DNA of 20,850 bases from CAWEPK01 sp049521495 (GTDB taxonomy: Bacteria; Desulfobacterota; Syntrophorhabdia; Syntrophorhabdales; WCHB1-27). Under the pieces are notes generated by a model. That model made no database searches and had not been told where the DNA came from. It was given only the letters and a program-made list of their open reading frames with translations. The stretch spans positions 1 through 20,850 of the forward strand of contig JBEKOT010000029.1 in assembly GCA_049521495.1 (NCBI GenBank). The letters run 5' to 3'. The translations under genes were made by a program, and so were the position numbers. This document shows, piece by piece, positions 13,343 through 20,850 of this stretch. Every line of letters begins with the position of its first letter. Within the stretch, counting starts at the first letter, position 1.

Positions 13343-14341
13343 ATGGACACGCTCGGCATACATAACAGCATAACGGTGAGCATGAGGAAGTTTATGGAGG
13401 ACAACCCCCGGTTGAAGTACATCTTTTTCGGGGGGAAGGGCGGCGTGGGAAAGACCGTCATGGCGGGGGCCGCTGCCCTGTGGTCGGCAAAAGGCGGCAA
13501 GAGGACGCTTCTCGCCTCTACGAACCCGGTCCATAGCCTTTCGAACCTTTTCGGCGAGGATGTCTTCGGGAAGCCGGTCGTCGTGTGCAATGAAGACCGG
13601 TGCTTTGCCTTCGAGATCGATACGCGGGACACGATAGAGCGGTCCAAGCAGGAGATACGGGAAAAAATAAACTGGTTTCTCAAGTTCGCGGATATCACGA
13701 CGAAGGCCGAAGATTTCATAGAGTCGGCCACAATGAACCCGGCCTTCGAGGAGTCGGCGATGTTCGAGAACATGATGGACATCATCTTCAAGGACGAGTA
13801 CGATTTCTATGTCTTCGACACTGCCCCGACCGCCAACGCGCGCAGACTCCTCGGCATGTCCAAGGTGTACTCGCTCTGGGTGGAAAAGATGCTGAAGAGC
13901 AGGGAGGAGGCGAAGTCTCTCCGTGAGGTGCTCTCCTTTACGAAAAAGAAGGAAAAGGACCCCCTCATGGACTACCTGCTCGGTTTCAAGGACAGGATGG
14001 CGAACGCTCAGAACCTCCTCACCGATAAGGCGCTTACCGCCTTCTTCTTCGTGACCCTCCCGGAGAGCCTGCCCATAGCGGTGATCACACGCTTCATAAA
14101 CTGGTTCTACGAGTTCGGCATACCCGTCGGAGGCGTTGTCGTCAACGGCTTGATTCAGAAGGACCAGGTGAGCGCCAATACGGTCGAGTTCGTGAGGAAC
14201 AGGATAGCCATGCAGGAAGAGCACATGGCGGAGATCTGGAACATCTTCGGCGACAAGGTGAGGGCGATCACCCCCCTCTTCGAGACGGAGATCAAGGGGA
14301 CGGCGATGCTGGAGCGGACCAGCAAATACCTGTTCGCCTAG
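13343..14341 (+). CDS. ArsA/Get3-like ATPase 2, with Asn at the switch I catalytic position
   Basis: This is 332 residues from ATG 13343, chosen because GGGAGG (13332-13337) fits it; the frame is open further back to 13301 but without a ribosome site. Walker A GGKGGVGKT is at 30-38. DTAPTANARRLL is intact from residue 159. Switch I reads STNPVHSLSN where Get3 and ArsA read STDPAH; Asn61 replaces the aspartate that catalyses hydrolysis (Asp57 in yeast Get3, where D57N blocks hydrolysis). It shares layout and several segments with the preceding ATPase (for example EDFIESATMNPAFEESAMF against ESYIQAAAAEPAMEESAIF). The two are likely partners in a heterodimer. Confidence 0.88.
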   Translation: MDTLGIHNSITVSMRKFMEDNPRLKYIFFGGKGGVGKTVMAGAAALWSAKGGKRTLLASTNPVHSLSNLFGEDVFGKPVVVCNEDRCFAFEIDTRDTIERSKQEIREKINWFLKFADITTKAEDFIESATMNPAFEESAMFENMMDIIFKDEYDFYVFDTAPTANARRLLGMSKVYSLWVEKMLKSREEAKSLREVLSFTKKKEKDPLMDYLLGFKDRMANAQNLLTDKALTAFFFVTLPESLPIAVITRFINWFYEFGIPVGGVVVNGLIQKDQVSANTVEFVRNRIAMQEEHMAEIWNIFGDKVRAITPLFETEIKGTAMLERTSKYLFA

Positions 14342-14409
14342 CGCCTGGCGTTCATCTGCGGCCGGCTTCGGGCACCCCTTTGCGTGTCGCGCCTTTGCCG
14401 TGTCTGCCG

Positions 14410-14438
14410 GTGGCGCGCGAACCTCTGGCGCCGCTTTT
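14410..14438 (+). terminator. candidate terminator of the cstA operon
   Basis: GTGGCGC (14410-14416) pairs with GCGCCGC (14428-14434), including one wobble pair. TTTT (14435-14438) follows. It lies 69 bases past the stop of the second ATPase. Confidence 0.4.
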
Positions 14439-14753
14439 CCCCCGGAACGCCGCAAGGCCTCGTCCAACCGGTCGGCTTCGCCCCATCGTCAAAGAGGGTC
14501 CAAACCGTCAACTTTCGTTCACTTTCGTAAACCCCCCTCCCGTTAAAAGAAGGAAGGACAAGGGAATCTTAGGATAATTTTCAATACCGCTTAAGGCTCC
14601 TGCAGCAAGTTCCGATAAACATATTGATTGAGTCGGCGTGCCGCATGGACGCGGGCCGGCAAAAACCGCCTGCAGGTCATGATACGAAGCGGGACGCTGA
14701 TCGGAGATATTGGGCTTTATTGGGCTTCTTCAAATTATACCGAAGGAGGGCAA
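14439..14753 (+). other. non-coding stretch with short tandem repeats upstream of the 84-aa gene
   Basis: No gene is supportable here; the open frames have no ribosome site and Arg/Pro-rich shadow composition. Two tandem 10-base repeats stand out: ACTTTCGTTC/ACTTTCGTAA (14511-14530) and ATTGGGCTTT/ATTGGGCTTC (14709-14728). The second lies directly before an AT-rich AAATTATAC (14732-14740) that may serve as a -10 region for the 84-aa gene. The repeats could be operator sites. Confidence 0.4.
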
Positions 14754-15008
14754 ATGGGCTCCAGGATCAATACCGAGGAATCGAATGAAATTCTCAGGAT
14801 TTTGATGAAGGCACTTTTCGAAGCGAGAGACGTCAACAAGAATTCCGATCCAGAAACAGGGAAAGTGATCGCCAAACTGTTAAAGCAGATTGAAGATAAA
14901 TTGACCTATTTCTTCCGGGAAAACGTCGACAGGAGGGCCGTCCCGAGAGATCAGCCGATATTGTCGGATATGGCCGGCTATTATAAGATAAGCTCCTCTT
15001 TTTATTGA
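14754..15008 (+). CDS. 84-aa hypothetical cytoplasmic protein
   Basis: This 84-residue protein has a helical first half (NEILRILMKALFEARDVNKN), a second helix (GKVIAKLLKQIEDKLTYFF) and a Ser/Tyr end (YYKISSSFY). There is no signal peptide or membrane segment. I do not recognise the family. AAGGAGGG (14743-14750) sits just upstream of ATG 14754. The frame is open back to 14628, but that part has no ribosome site. It is more AT-rich in codon use than its neighbours, so recent transfer or low expression is possible. It converges on rnr and stands alone. Confidence 0.7.
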   Translation: MGSRINTEESNEILRILMKALFEARDVNKNSDPETGKVIAKLLKQIEDKLTYFFRENVDRRAVPRDQPILSDMAGYYKISSSFY

Positions 15009-15128
15009 TCCCCTCATCGCCTTTCCCCCGCGTCTATCTGACGGCCGATGCAGTGGACGGCATGACGCGGAAGAGGTAAAGAGGAAGGGAACGGCCCTTC
15101 CCGAGATATCTAAAGGACCCTACTACGG

Positions 15129-15185
15129 GCGGCAGGCCCGACCGATTGTCCGACCGCTTTGCCTCCTTCAGGTGAGGCCTGCCGC
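15129..15185. terminator. long inverted repeat between the 84-aa gene and rnr
   Basis: GCGGCAGGCC (15129-15138) and GGCCTGCCGC (15176-15185) are perfect 10-base complements with a 37-base loop. CGACCG occurs twice in the loop. It lies seven bases from the rnr stop, between convergent genes. No T run follows, so termination is likely but not shown. Confidence 0.4.
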
Positions 15186-15191
15186 TCATCA

Positions 15192-17363
15192 CTACAGAGG
15201 GTCGGTCCGTCTCGTCTTATTGAGGGAGGTGGCCGGCCGGCCGCCCCCGGGTGTTTTCAGGAGCGCGAAGTGGAGAAGGTTCTTCTCGGGGTCCGCCATC
15301 TCGACCCCGACCCTTACGTGATCGCCTATGCGAAAGACCCTGTGGGTCTTCCTGCCTACCAGGCGGAACCTCTGCTCTTCGAAAGTGTAGTAGTCGTCAT
15401 ACAGGCTGGAAAGAAGTACGAGCCCCTCCACGAACACGTCGAAAAGCTCGACGAAGAATCCGAATGACGTTATGTGTGAGATAATGCCTTCGTATTCCCG
15501 GCCGACCTTTTCTTTCATGAATAGCACCTTTACGCGGTCTTCCGTCTCCCTTTCCGCCTCCATTGCAGCCCGCTCCCTTTCGGAAAGATGGATAGCCATC
15601 CTCTCGAGGTCCTCTTCTCCGTACGGTGCCTTCCCCTTGCCCCCGTCGCCGATGATTGCCTTGAGGATACGATGGCAGACAAGGTCGGGGTAGCGGCGGA
15701 TGGGAGAGGTGAAGTGGCTGTACAGGTCGAGGGCCAGGCCGAAGTGGCCCTTGTTGAGGGCCGAATATCTTGCCTGCTTCATCGATTTCAAAAGGATGCG
15801 GCTGATCAGGAACTCGTGCTCCTTCTCCCTGGCGTCCCTCAATATGGACTGGAGGGGAAGCCTGCCCCTCGAATCTGTCTTGCAGCCGATGCCGAGGGTC
15901 CGCAAGAGCCGCTCGAAATCGGCCAGCTTTTCCCGTTCGGGATGCTCGTGGACGCGGTAGATTAGGGGGACCTTCTGCTCCGTTATGAAACGGGCGACGG
16001 CCTCGTTGGCCGCTATCATAAACTCCTCTATGATGCTCTGAGAGAACAGGCGCTCCGACCTGAGTATGGTTTTTATCCCCCCCTCCATGTCAAGGACCAG
16101 GTCCGGCTCGGGCAGGTCGAAATCAAGGTTCCCCCGGTCCTCGCGCCGTCCCTTCAAAATGTGCGCCAGTTCGCCCATGTCTTCGAGCCGGCGCAGAAGA
16201 GGCCCGAGGGCGCGCCGGGCCTTCGCCTCTTTTTTCACCAGTCCGTCCTCTACCTGGTGGTACGTAAGCCTCCGGCTGCTCCTTATGACGGACCTGTCGA
16301 AAGAGGCCTGAAGGAGGTTGCCCGCTCGATCGTACCTGAGCCTGACGGTGACTGTCAGTCTTTCCTCTTCAGGGTTGAGGCTGCAAACGATGTTCGAAAG
16401 CTTCCTGGGCAGCATGGGGATGACGGCGCCGGGAAAGTAGACGCTGGTGCCCCTCGCAAAGGCCTCCCTGTCCGCGGCCGAATCACGGCGCACATAATGG
16501 GAGACATCGGCTATGGATACATAGAGGACAAAACCCTTCCCCGTCTTTTCGACGCAAACGGCGTCGTCGAAATCGCGGGCGAATTCTCCGTCTATAGTTA
16601 CGTGATCGAGTGCCCTCAGGTCCACCCTGCCCCCGGTGGAAATGTCGAGCCCCATCTGCTTTGTCTCGTTCTCGACGGTTCTCGGGAACCGGCCGGAAAG
16701 GCCCTGCTTGTAAGTGACGAACTGGGTGATCTTTCCGATGCTGTCGAGGTTCCTGAAGAGCTTGAGTATGCTGCATTCCGGGTCGCCCCCGTCGGCAAAC
16801 CTCGTCACCTTCGCGGCTACCAAGTCCCCGTCGCGAAGCTCGCCTGTCTTCTTGCCCGGCTCCACTATAAAGTGGGCGGATATCCTCTCGTCATCCGGGA
16901 CCAGGAAGAAAAGCGTCTTGTGCTGCCGCAGAAAGCCGGTTATGTTTTTTGTCTTCCTCTCCGTCACCTTCACGATTCGGCCTTCCCGCCTGCGCTGCCT
17001 CACGTGCTCGATCCGCACCACCACCTTGTCCCCGTGGATTGCGTCCTTTATAAAGCGGGCAGGGACAAATACGTCGCCCCCTTCGCCCCTGTCGGGGACG
17101 ACGAAGCCGTTTCCGCTCCTGGTGCACCAGAGGGTGCCCAGAAGGAGGTTCATTTCGTCGGGGATTCCGAAACGGTCGTTCTTGAGCCTGATGAGAGACC
17201 CCGCCCTGACCATATCCCGGAGCAGCTTTTTCAGCTCGTTCTTGCGCTCTTTCCATAAAGCGACCATTTTTTTCAGGTCGTTCATGGACAGGGGGCGCTT
17301 GGCCCTCTCGAAGAGTTCGAGGAGCCCTTTCTCGGTGAGGCTGTCTGCCGGTTCTTTTTTCAT
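15192..17363 (-). CDS. rnr: ribonuclease R, 3'-5' exoribonuclease
   Basis: This 723-residue protein has the RNase II/R layout: an N-terminal winged-helix-like part (about 10-65), two cold-shock OB domains (about 75-210), the RNB catalytic domain (about 243-570) and a C-terminal S1 domain (about 630-715, with YEGIISHITSFGFFVEL). The four catalytic aspartates are present in TIDGEFARDFDD: Asp258, Asp264, Asp266 and Asp267. The usual GEDA reads GEFA here, at a position not among the four catalytic residues. RNase R degrades structured RNA and takes part in rRNA and tmRNA-linked decay. GAGG lies four bases before the ATG on the complement. It follows the PLP enzyme gene after 95 bases, perhaps on the same transcript. 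Confidence 0.95.
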   Translation of the reverse strand: MKKEPADSLTEKGLLELFERAKRPLSMNDLKKMVALWKERKNELKKLLRDMVRAGSLIRLKNDRFGIPDEMNLLLGTLWCTRSGNGFVVPDRGEGGDVFVPARFIKDAIHGDKVVVRIEHVRQRRREGRIVKVTERKTKNITGFLRQHKTLFFLVPDDERISAHFIVEPGKKTGELRDGDLVAAKVTRFADGGDPECSILKLFRNLDSIGKITQFVTYKQGLSGRFPRTVENETKQMGLDISTGGRVDLRALDHVTIDGEFARDFDDAVCVEKTGKGFVLYVSIADVSHYVRRDSAADREAFARGTSVYFPGAVIPMLPRKLSNIVCSLNPEEERLTVTVRLRYDRAGNLLQASFDRSVIRSSRRLTYHQVEDGLVKKEAKARRALGPLLRRLEDMGELAHILKGRREDRGNLDFDLPEPDLVLDMEGGIKTILRSERLFSQSIIEEFMIAANEAVARFITEQKVPLIYRVHEHPEREKLADFERLLRTLGIGCKTDSRGRLPLQSILRDAREKEHEFLISRILLKSMKQARYSALNKGHFGLALDLYSHFTSPIRRYPDLVCHRILKAIIGDGGKGKAPYGEEDLERMAIHLSERERAAMEAERETEDRVKVLFMKEKVGREYEGIISHITSFGFFVELFDVFVEGLVLLSSLYDDYYTFEEQRFRLVGRKTHRVFRIGDHVRVGVEMADPEKNLLHFALLKTPGGGRPATSLNKTRRTDPL

Positions 17364-17413
17364 TTATCCTCAGTGCAAGGATACAACCGGCGGGCGAAAA
17401 TTGCAACGGTCGT

Positions 17414-17446
17414 GCGCTCTCCCGGAGGGAGACGGCGGAAGAGCGC
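17414..17446 (-). other. hairpin between the PLP enzyme gene and rnr
   Basis: GCGCTCT (17414-17420) pairs with AGAGCGC (17440-17446). A nested TCTCCC/GGGAGA stem is an alternative pairing. On the minus strand no T run follows immediately, so it may be an attenuator or processing site rather than a strong terminator. Confidence 0.4.
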
Positions 17447-17458
17447 CCTTCCCATGCG

Positions 17459-18610
17459 TTAAAGCGCCTGCTCCATCCGCTGGAGCGCCTCTTCCAGAGT
17501 GTCCCTCGGGCAGCCGAAGTTGAGCCTTACAAACCCTTCGCCGCCTTTGCCGAATTCAATGCCGTCGTTGAGGGCCACCTTCGCCTGCTTGAGGAAATAT
17601 CTGAACGGGTTTCCCGGTATGCCCGCCTCCCTGCAATCGAGCCAGGCAAGGTACGTCGCCTCCATGGGCGTCATCCTTATGCCGGGGAGCCTTTCTTGCA
17701 CGAATTTCGCGAGGAAGTCCCTGTTGCCTTTAAGGTAGGAGAGGACCTGGTCGAGCCACTCCTGCCCTTGCGTGTAGCCCGCCAGCGCCGCTACAAGGCC
17801 CATAATGTTGACATGGGGGATAAGGTGCCTGCTGCCCTTTGTCCATATATCGCGGAGAGCGGGGTCTTCGATAACGGCGAAGGCGCACCCGAGGCCCGCC
17901 AGATTGAAGGTCTTGCTCGGGGCCATCAGGGTGATGGTGCGACGGGCCACCTCCCTGTCCAGGCTTGCGATAGGTATGTGGCGATGGCCGGGGTAGAGGA
18001 GGTCGCAATGGACCTCGTCCGAACAGATGATCATATCGCGGGAGAGGCAGATTTCGGCAAGGGTCTCCAGCTCGCTCCGCCCATATACGCGGCCGACGGG
18101 GTTATGGGGGTTGCAGAGGAGAAAGACTCGCGTGCGGTCCGTGATCGACTCTCGCAGGGCGGCGAAGTCGATCTCGTAGGGTCCTCCTCTTTGCACGAGG
18201 GGCGGATCGGCGAGGAACCTGCCGTGGGCCAGGGCGTCCATAAAATGGGGATAGACGGGCGGCTGGATGAGAACCCCCTCCCCCGGCTCCGTGTAAAGTC
18301 GGAAAGCGAGGTTTAGGCCGGTCACGACGGCGGGCAGAAAGACCACGTCCTGCTCTTCGATTTCCCAATCGTAGAGCCTTTTCAAACGGTCCACGACGAC
18401 GGCGGCCAACTGTCCGGGCTGCTCCACGTAACCGAACACACCCTCGTCCACCCTACGGTGCAGGGCCTCTACGATGGGGTCCGCGGAAGGGAAGTCCATG
18501 TCGGCGATCCATAGAGGGATGACCTCGCTCCCGTATCTCAGCCACTTGAGGCTGTCGGAGCTTGCCCGAGCCGTATGTCGGTCGAAATCGTATTCCATTG
18601 TGACAGGCAC
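17459..18610 (-). CDS. MalY/PatB-family PLP enzyme (cystathionine beta-lyase or aminotransferase)
   Basis: This is 383 residues, matching the MalY/PatB class of fold-type I PLP enzymes, which cleave C-S bonds in cystathionine or cysteine conjugates. Signature parts are PLWIADMDFP (32-41), VFGY (58-61), NPHNP (167-171), SDEVHCDL (197-204, the pyridine-contacting Asp198) and APSKTFNLAG with Schiff-base Lys233. It is cytoplasmic. The GTG at 18610 and the ATG at 18598 are both possible starts, and neither has a strong ribosome site; the family's N-terminus (MEYDFD) begins at the ATG. The substrate cannot be told from sequence. A -10 box lies about 40 bases upstream. rnr follows on the same strand. 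Confidence 0.88.
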   Translation of the reverse strand: MPVTMEYDFDRHTARASSDSLKWLRYGSEVIPLWIADMDFPSADPIVEALHRRVDEGVFGYVEQPGQLAAVVVDRLKRLYDWEIEEQDVVFLPAVVTGLNLAFRLYTEPGEGVLIQPPVYPHFMDALAHGRFLADPPLVQRGGPYEIDFAALRESITDRTRVFLLCNPHNPVGRVYGRSELETLAEICLSRDMIICSDEVHCDLLYPGHRHIPIASLDREVARRTITLMAPSKTFNLAGLGCAFAVIEDPALRDIWTKGSRHLIPHVNIMGLVAALAGYTQGQEWLDQVLSYLKGNRDFLAKFVQERLPGIRMTPMEATYLAWLDCREAGIPGNPFRYFLKQAKVALNDGIEFGKGGEGFVRLNFGCPRDTLEEALQRMEQAL

Positions 18611-18628
18611 CGATTATGGCCTTATTAT
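18600..18628 (+). promoter_or_regulatory. candidate promoter for the radical SAM gene
   Basis: GTGACA (18600-18605) and TATTAT (18623-18628) are 17 bases apart, each matching five of six consensus positions. It overlaps the start of the divergent PLP enzyme gene. The leader to ATG 18814 would be about 180 bases. Confidence 0.45.
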
Positions 18629-18647
18629 GACCCCGTACTTTGCTATT

Positions 18648-18653
18648 ATTATA
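18648..18653 (-). promoter_or_regulatory. candidate -10 box for the PLP enzyme gene
   Basis: TATAAT occurs on the complement 37 bases before the GTG start. The -35 region is poor (TTGCCG lies 21 bases further upstream). It faces the plus-strand promoter at 18600-18628, so the two transcripts would overlap. Confidence 0.4.
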
Positions 18654-18813
18654 TTACATCGAGCCTGCCGGGGACGGCAAAAATCTTTCTTCTTGCGGTT
18701 ATTGCGATTCCTTCTGCATCGATACCTCCCGGCGAATGCGGAGCTTTCCGGTCACTTCGTCCGGTTTCGAGAATAATCTGGAAAAAGGGCCGACGTTGTA
18801 TTATAAGAGGGTG

Positions 18814-20724
18814 ATGAAAATAGCGCTGGCAGACCTTACTTACCTTTCGAACGATGATGCCGCCCAGACGGTCCCGCTCAACGTCGCATATCTTGCTGCT
18901 TACTTGCGGCAGGAGGCGGACGCGCCGGAGATAGAGATATTCAAAGACCCTCTGCGGCTGTACAACGCGGTCTCGGCCGACCCCCGCTCCTACGGCTGCC
19001 TGGCCCTGTCGAACTATGCCTGGAACTTCAACCTCAACAGGAACTTGATGGAGATGGTGAGGTCGAAAAACCCCGCCATCATAGCCGTTATGGGCGGCCC
19101 TAACATCGACGCCTCCTCGGAGGAAGGCGTCGAGAGCCTCTTCGACGCGTTCCCCGGCCTCGATTTCTATGTAGTCGGCGAGGGGGAGCAGAGGTTCGCT
19201 GCCCTCGCAAGGGCAGTCATGGAGAGCCGGACGAACGTGCGGCGAGTGTGGGAGCGAGTACCGGAGACTATAGTCGGCTTCGACAGGAGAAAGAGAACCG
19301 TCCTGAGGGGCCGGGGGCCGGACACGGGCCACTGCGACTGCAAGGCCCTGCCGTCGCCTTACCTGAGCGGCGCGCTCGATGCGTTCCTGGACGATCCCCG
19401 TTTCGTGCCGATCATAGAGACGAGCAGGGGGTGTCCTTATTCTTGCGCCTTTTGCTGCTGGGGCAGCTCGACCAACTCAAGGGTAAGGCCCTTCAGGACC
19501 GAGACGGTGCTGGCCGAGCTGGAGTATATATCGGCCAGGACGAAAAATCCGATGAAATCCTTATATATTGCGGACAGCAATTTCGGAATCCTGAAACGGG
19601 ACATAGAGATCGCCCGCAAGCTCAAGGAAATCAATGGAGCGACCGGGTCGTTCCGGAACATCTGCATCTATTTCAACAAGAATACGGACGAGGACATAGT
19701 AGCGATCGCCGGGATACTGAAGGACCTCACGGACGTGACCATGTCGAAGCAGACGCTCAACCCCGGGGTCCTGAAGATAATAGGGAGAAAGAACATCCCG
19801 GAGGGGGAGTACGGCCGCTTTTATTCGAGGCTCAGGGGCATGGGCGTGAGCACCTACTGCGAGCTGATCTACGGACTTCCGGGCGAGTCGTTGGAGAGCT
19901 TCCTAGACGGGCTCGAAAGGGCCTACGAGGAGAACATCAGGATATCCGTCTACCCCCTTCTTCTCATCACCGGGACAAGGATCGCCTCAAAGGGCTTCAG
20001 GGAAAGATACCGAATCAGGTCGGCCTTCAGGGTGATGCCGAGATATACGGGAACCTACGGGGAGATCGGCTCGGCAGAGTATGAAGAAGTCATCGTGTCC
20101 CACTCGAAGTTCAGCCGGGCCGACCTCGCCAGGGTCCGCCTCGTCCTTTTCTTTCATTACCTCTTTTCCGAGCCGGTTTTCGGGGACTTGGTGCTTTTCA
20201 TGAGGGGAGAGGGGCTCAATGTTGCCGCCTTCATGAGGTTCCTCGCGGATGATCGTGCCGACCGGCCTGCCGGCCTCGAAGCCCTTCTGCGATCTCTGGA
20301 GCGCGCCTCGGCGGAAGAGCTGGTCGCAAAAGAGGCCGTCAAATTCCGATTTACGAGGGCAGAGGTGAATGAGATAAGGGAAAAGAGCGTCGATCAGAAC
20401 GTCTTTCATTTCTGCAAGCTCTTGTCATCGAAAGGGCGACTCGAGAGCTTCAAAGGGTATCTTTCCGGCGCACTCGAGAGATTCTGCGCGTCCCGCTCCC
20501 CCGACGCCGACAGGGAGGGCATGGGCGACGTCATCGAGATGTGCTTCGACAGGTTGCCCGATTTCCCCCATGTAGAGACAGGAAAAAGGGTTCGCTACCC
20601 TTATGATCTTGAGTCGTGGATGAGAAAGGGCGGAAATCTGTCCGGCTTCAGGACCGGAAAGAAACTGGAGTACGCCCTCGAGCTGGACGAAGGGCGGTTA
20701 TCGGTCTTCAACGAAGTAACGTAG
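18814..20724 (+). CDS. cobalamin-binding radical SAM protein of unknown substrate
   Basis: This is 636 residues from ATG 18814. An N-terminal Rossmann-like cobalamin-binding domain (about 1-155) has the VGEGE motif at 121-125 but no DxHxxG, so cobalamin would bind without a His ligand. The radical SAM cluster motif CPYSCAFC has Cys207, Cys211 and Cys214; ELIYGLPGES lies in the following barrel. The last 200 or so residues are helical and unusual, with no motif I know. Related B12-radical SAM enzymes methylate or rearrange natural products, lipids or peptides. The frame is open back to 18640, but the MKIALADLTYL start and AAGAGG (18805-18810) favour ATG 18814. A gene with a good ribosome site starts 116 bases later. 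Confidence 0.85.
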   Translation: MKIALADLTYLSNDDAAQTVPLNVAYLAAYLRQEADAPEIEIFKDPLRLYNAVSADPRSYGCLALSNYAWNFNLNRNLMEMVRSKNPAIIAVMGGPNIDASSEEGVESLFDAFPGLDFYVVGEGEQRFAALARAVMESRTNVRRVWERVPETIVGFDRRKRTVLRGRGPDTGHCDCKALPSPYLSGALDAFLDDPRFVPIIETSRGCPYSCAFCCWGSSTNSRVRPFRTETVLAELEYISARTKNPMKSLYIADSNFGILKRDIEIARKLKEINGATGSFRNICIYFNKNTDEDIVAIAGILKDLTDVTMSKQTLNPGVLKIIGRKNIPEGEYGRFYSRLRGMGVSTYCELIYGLPGESLESFLDGLERAYEENIRISVYPLLLITGTRIASKGFRERYRIRSAFRVMPRYTGTYGEIGSAEYEEVIVSHSKFSRADLARVRLVLFFHYLFSEPVFGDLVLFMRGEGLNVAAFMRFLADDRADRPAGLEALLRSLERASAEELVAKEAVKFRFTRAEVNEIREKSVDQNVFHFCKLLSSKGRLESFKGYLSGALERFCASRSPDADREGMGDVIEMCFDRLPDFPHVETGKRVRYPYDLESWMRKGGNLSGFRTGKKLEYALELDEGRLSVFNEVT

Positions 20725-20840
20725 AGGAGGTGGCCCGGCAGGCGGGGCGTTTCGTCTGGAAGAAATCGCTTGACAGCCGGCTTCCGACTAAGGCAATCTG
20801 TACCGGCATAGCATTAAACCATTAAACAAGGAGGTGCGCA

Positions 20841-20850
20841 GTGATTACAT
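20841..20850 (+). CDS. start of a further gene, cut by the window edge
   Basis: A GTG at 20841 is preceded by AAGGAGGT (20829-20836), four bases upstream. Only the first three codons (Met-Ile-Thr) are in the window. The 116 bases between it and the radical SAM stop contain TTGACA (20770-20775) with no good -10, and a tandem CATTAAAC repeat (20812-20827) just before the ribosome site. The product is unknown. Confidence 0.55.

Noticed and set aside
14380..14577. 65-residue open frame after the second ATPase
   Set aside because: It has no ribosome site, an Arg/Pro-rich composition, and spans a likely terminator hairpin.
16161..17258. 365-residue plus-strand frame opposite rnr
   Set aside because: It is antisense to well-conserved RNase R domains, with no ribosome site or family motif.
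18629..18813. cobalamin riboswitch before the B12-radical SAM gene
   Set aside because: I see no B12-box (GCCACTG) or matching stem pattern in the leader.

Overview
The window is GC-rich, densely coded bacterial chromosome. It comes from a Gram-negative, probably anaerobic bacterium: there is a complete Mla/MCE-type lipid transport operon with a periplasmic lipoprotein, a HemW-type radical SAM protein, and a large cobalamin-binding radical SAM enzyme. The gene content and codon style suggest a Desulfobacterota (deltaproteobacterial), Syntrophorhabdus-like lineage. That is inference from gene style only, because no rRNA or tRNA lies in the window.

Layout. (1) 1-461: a repeat-rich non-coding leader. 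(2) 462-4107 (+): lepA, hemW and a DUF72 gene in one tight cluster. (3) 4108-6000: two paralogous secreted Tyr/Pro/Gly-rich proteins on the minus strand, flanking a plus-strand gene of the general-stress GSP17M type, with divergent promoters between the first two. (4) 6101-6302: a small ORF broken by one extra C in a C5 run. (5) 6365-10062 (+): an acidic 64-aa protein, a STAS-MlaE fusion permease, MlaF ATPase, MlaD (MCE) protein and an auxiliary lipoprotein. (6) 10250-14341 (+): an extended -10 promoter, a CstA-family carrier, an 89-aa protein and two ArsA/Get3-like ATPases in series. (7) 14342-15191: a mostly non-coding stretch with one 84-aa hypothetical gene. (8) 15192-18610 (-): RNase R and, upstream of it, a MalY/PatB-type PLP enzyme. 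(9) 18814-20724 (+): a B12-binding radical SAM protein, then the first codons of another gene.

The most interesting part is region 6. The two ATPases appear to have lost different active-site elements. The first keeps the switch I aspartate but has a rewritten DTAPT motif. The second keeps DTAPT but has Asn at the switch I catalytic position. Together with a permease and a small accessory protein this looks like a heterodimeric ArsA-like energising or regulatory unit attached to a CstA carrier. The first ATPase also seems to start at an unusual ATT codon, and a palindromic AT-rich element sits in the operon just before it.
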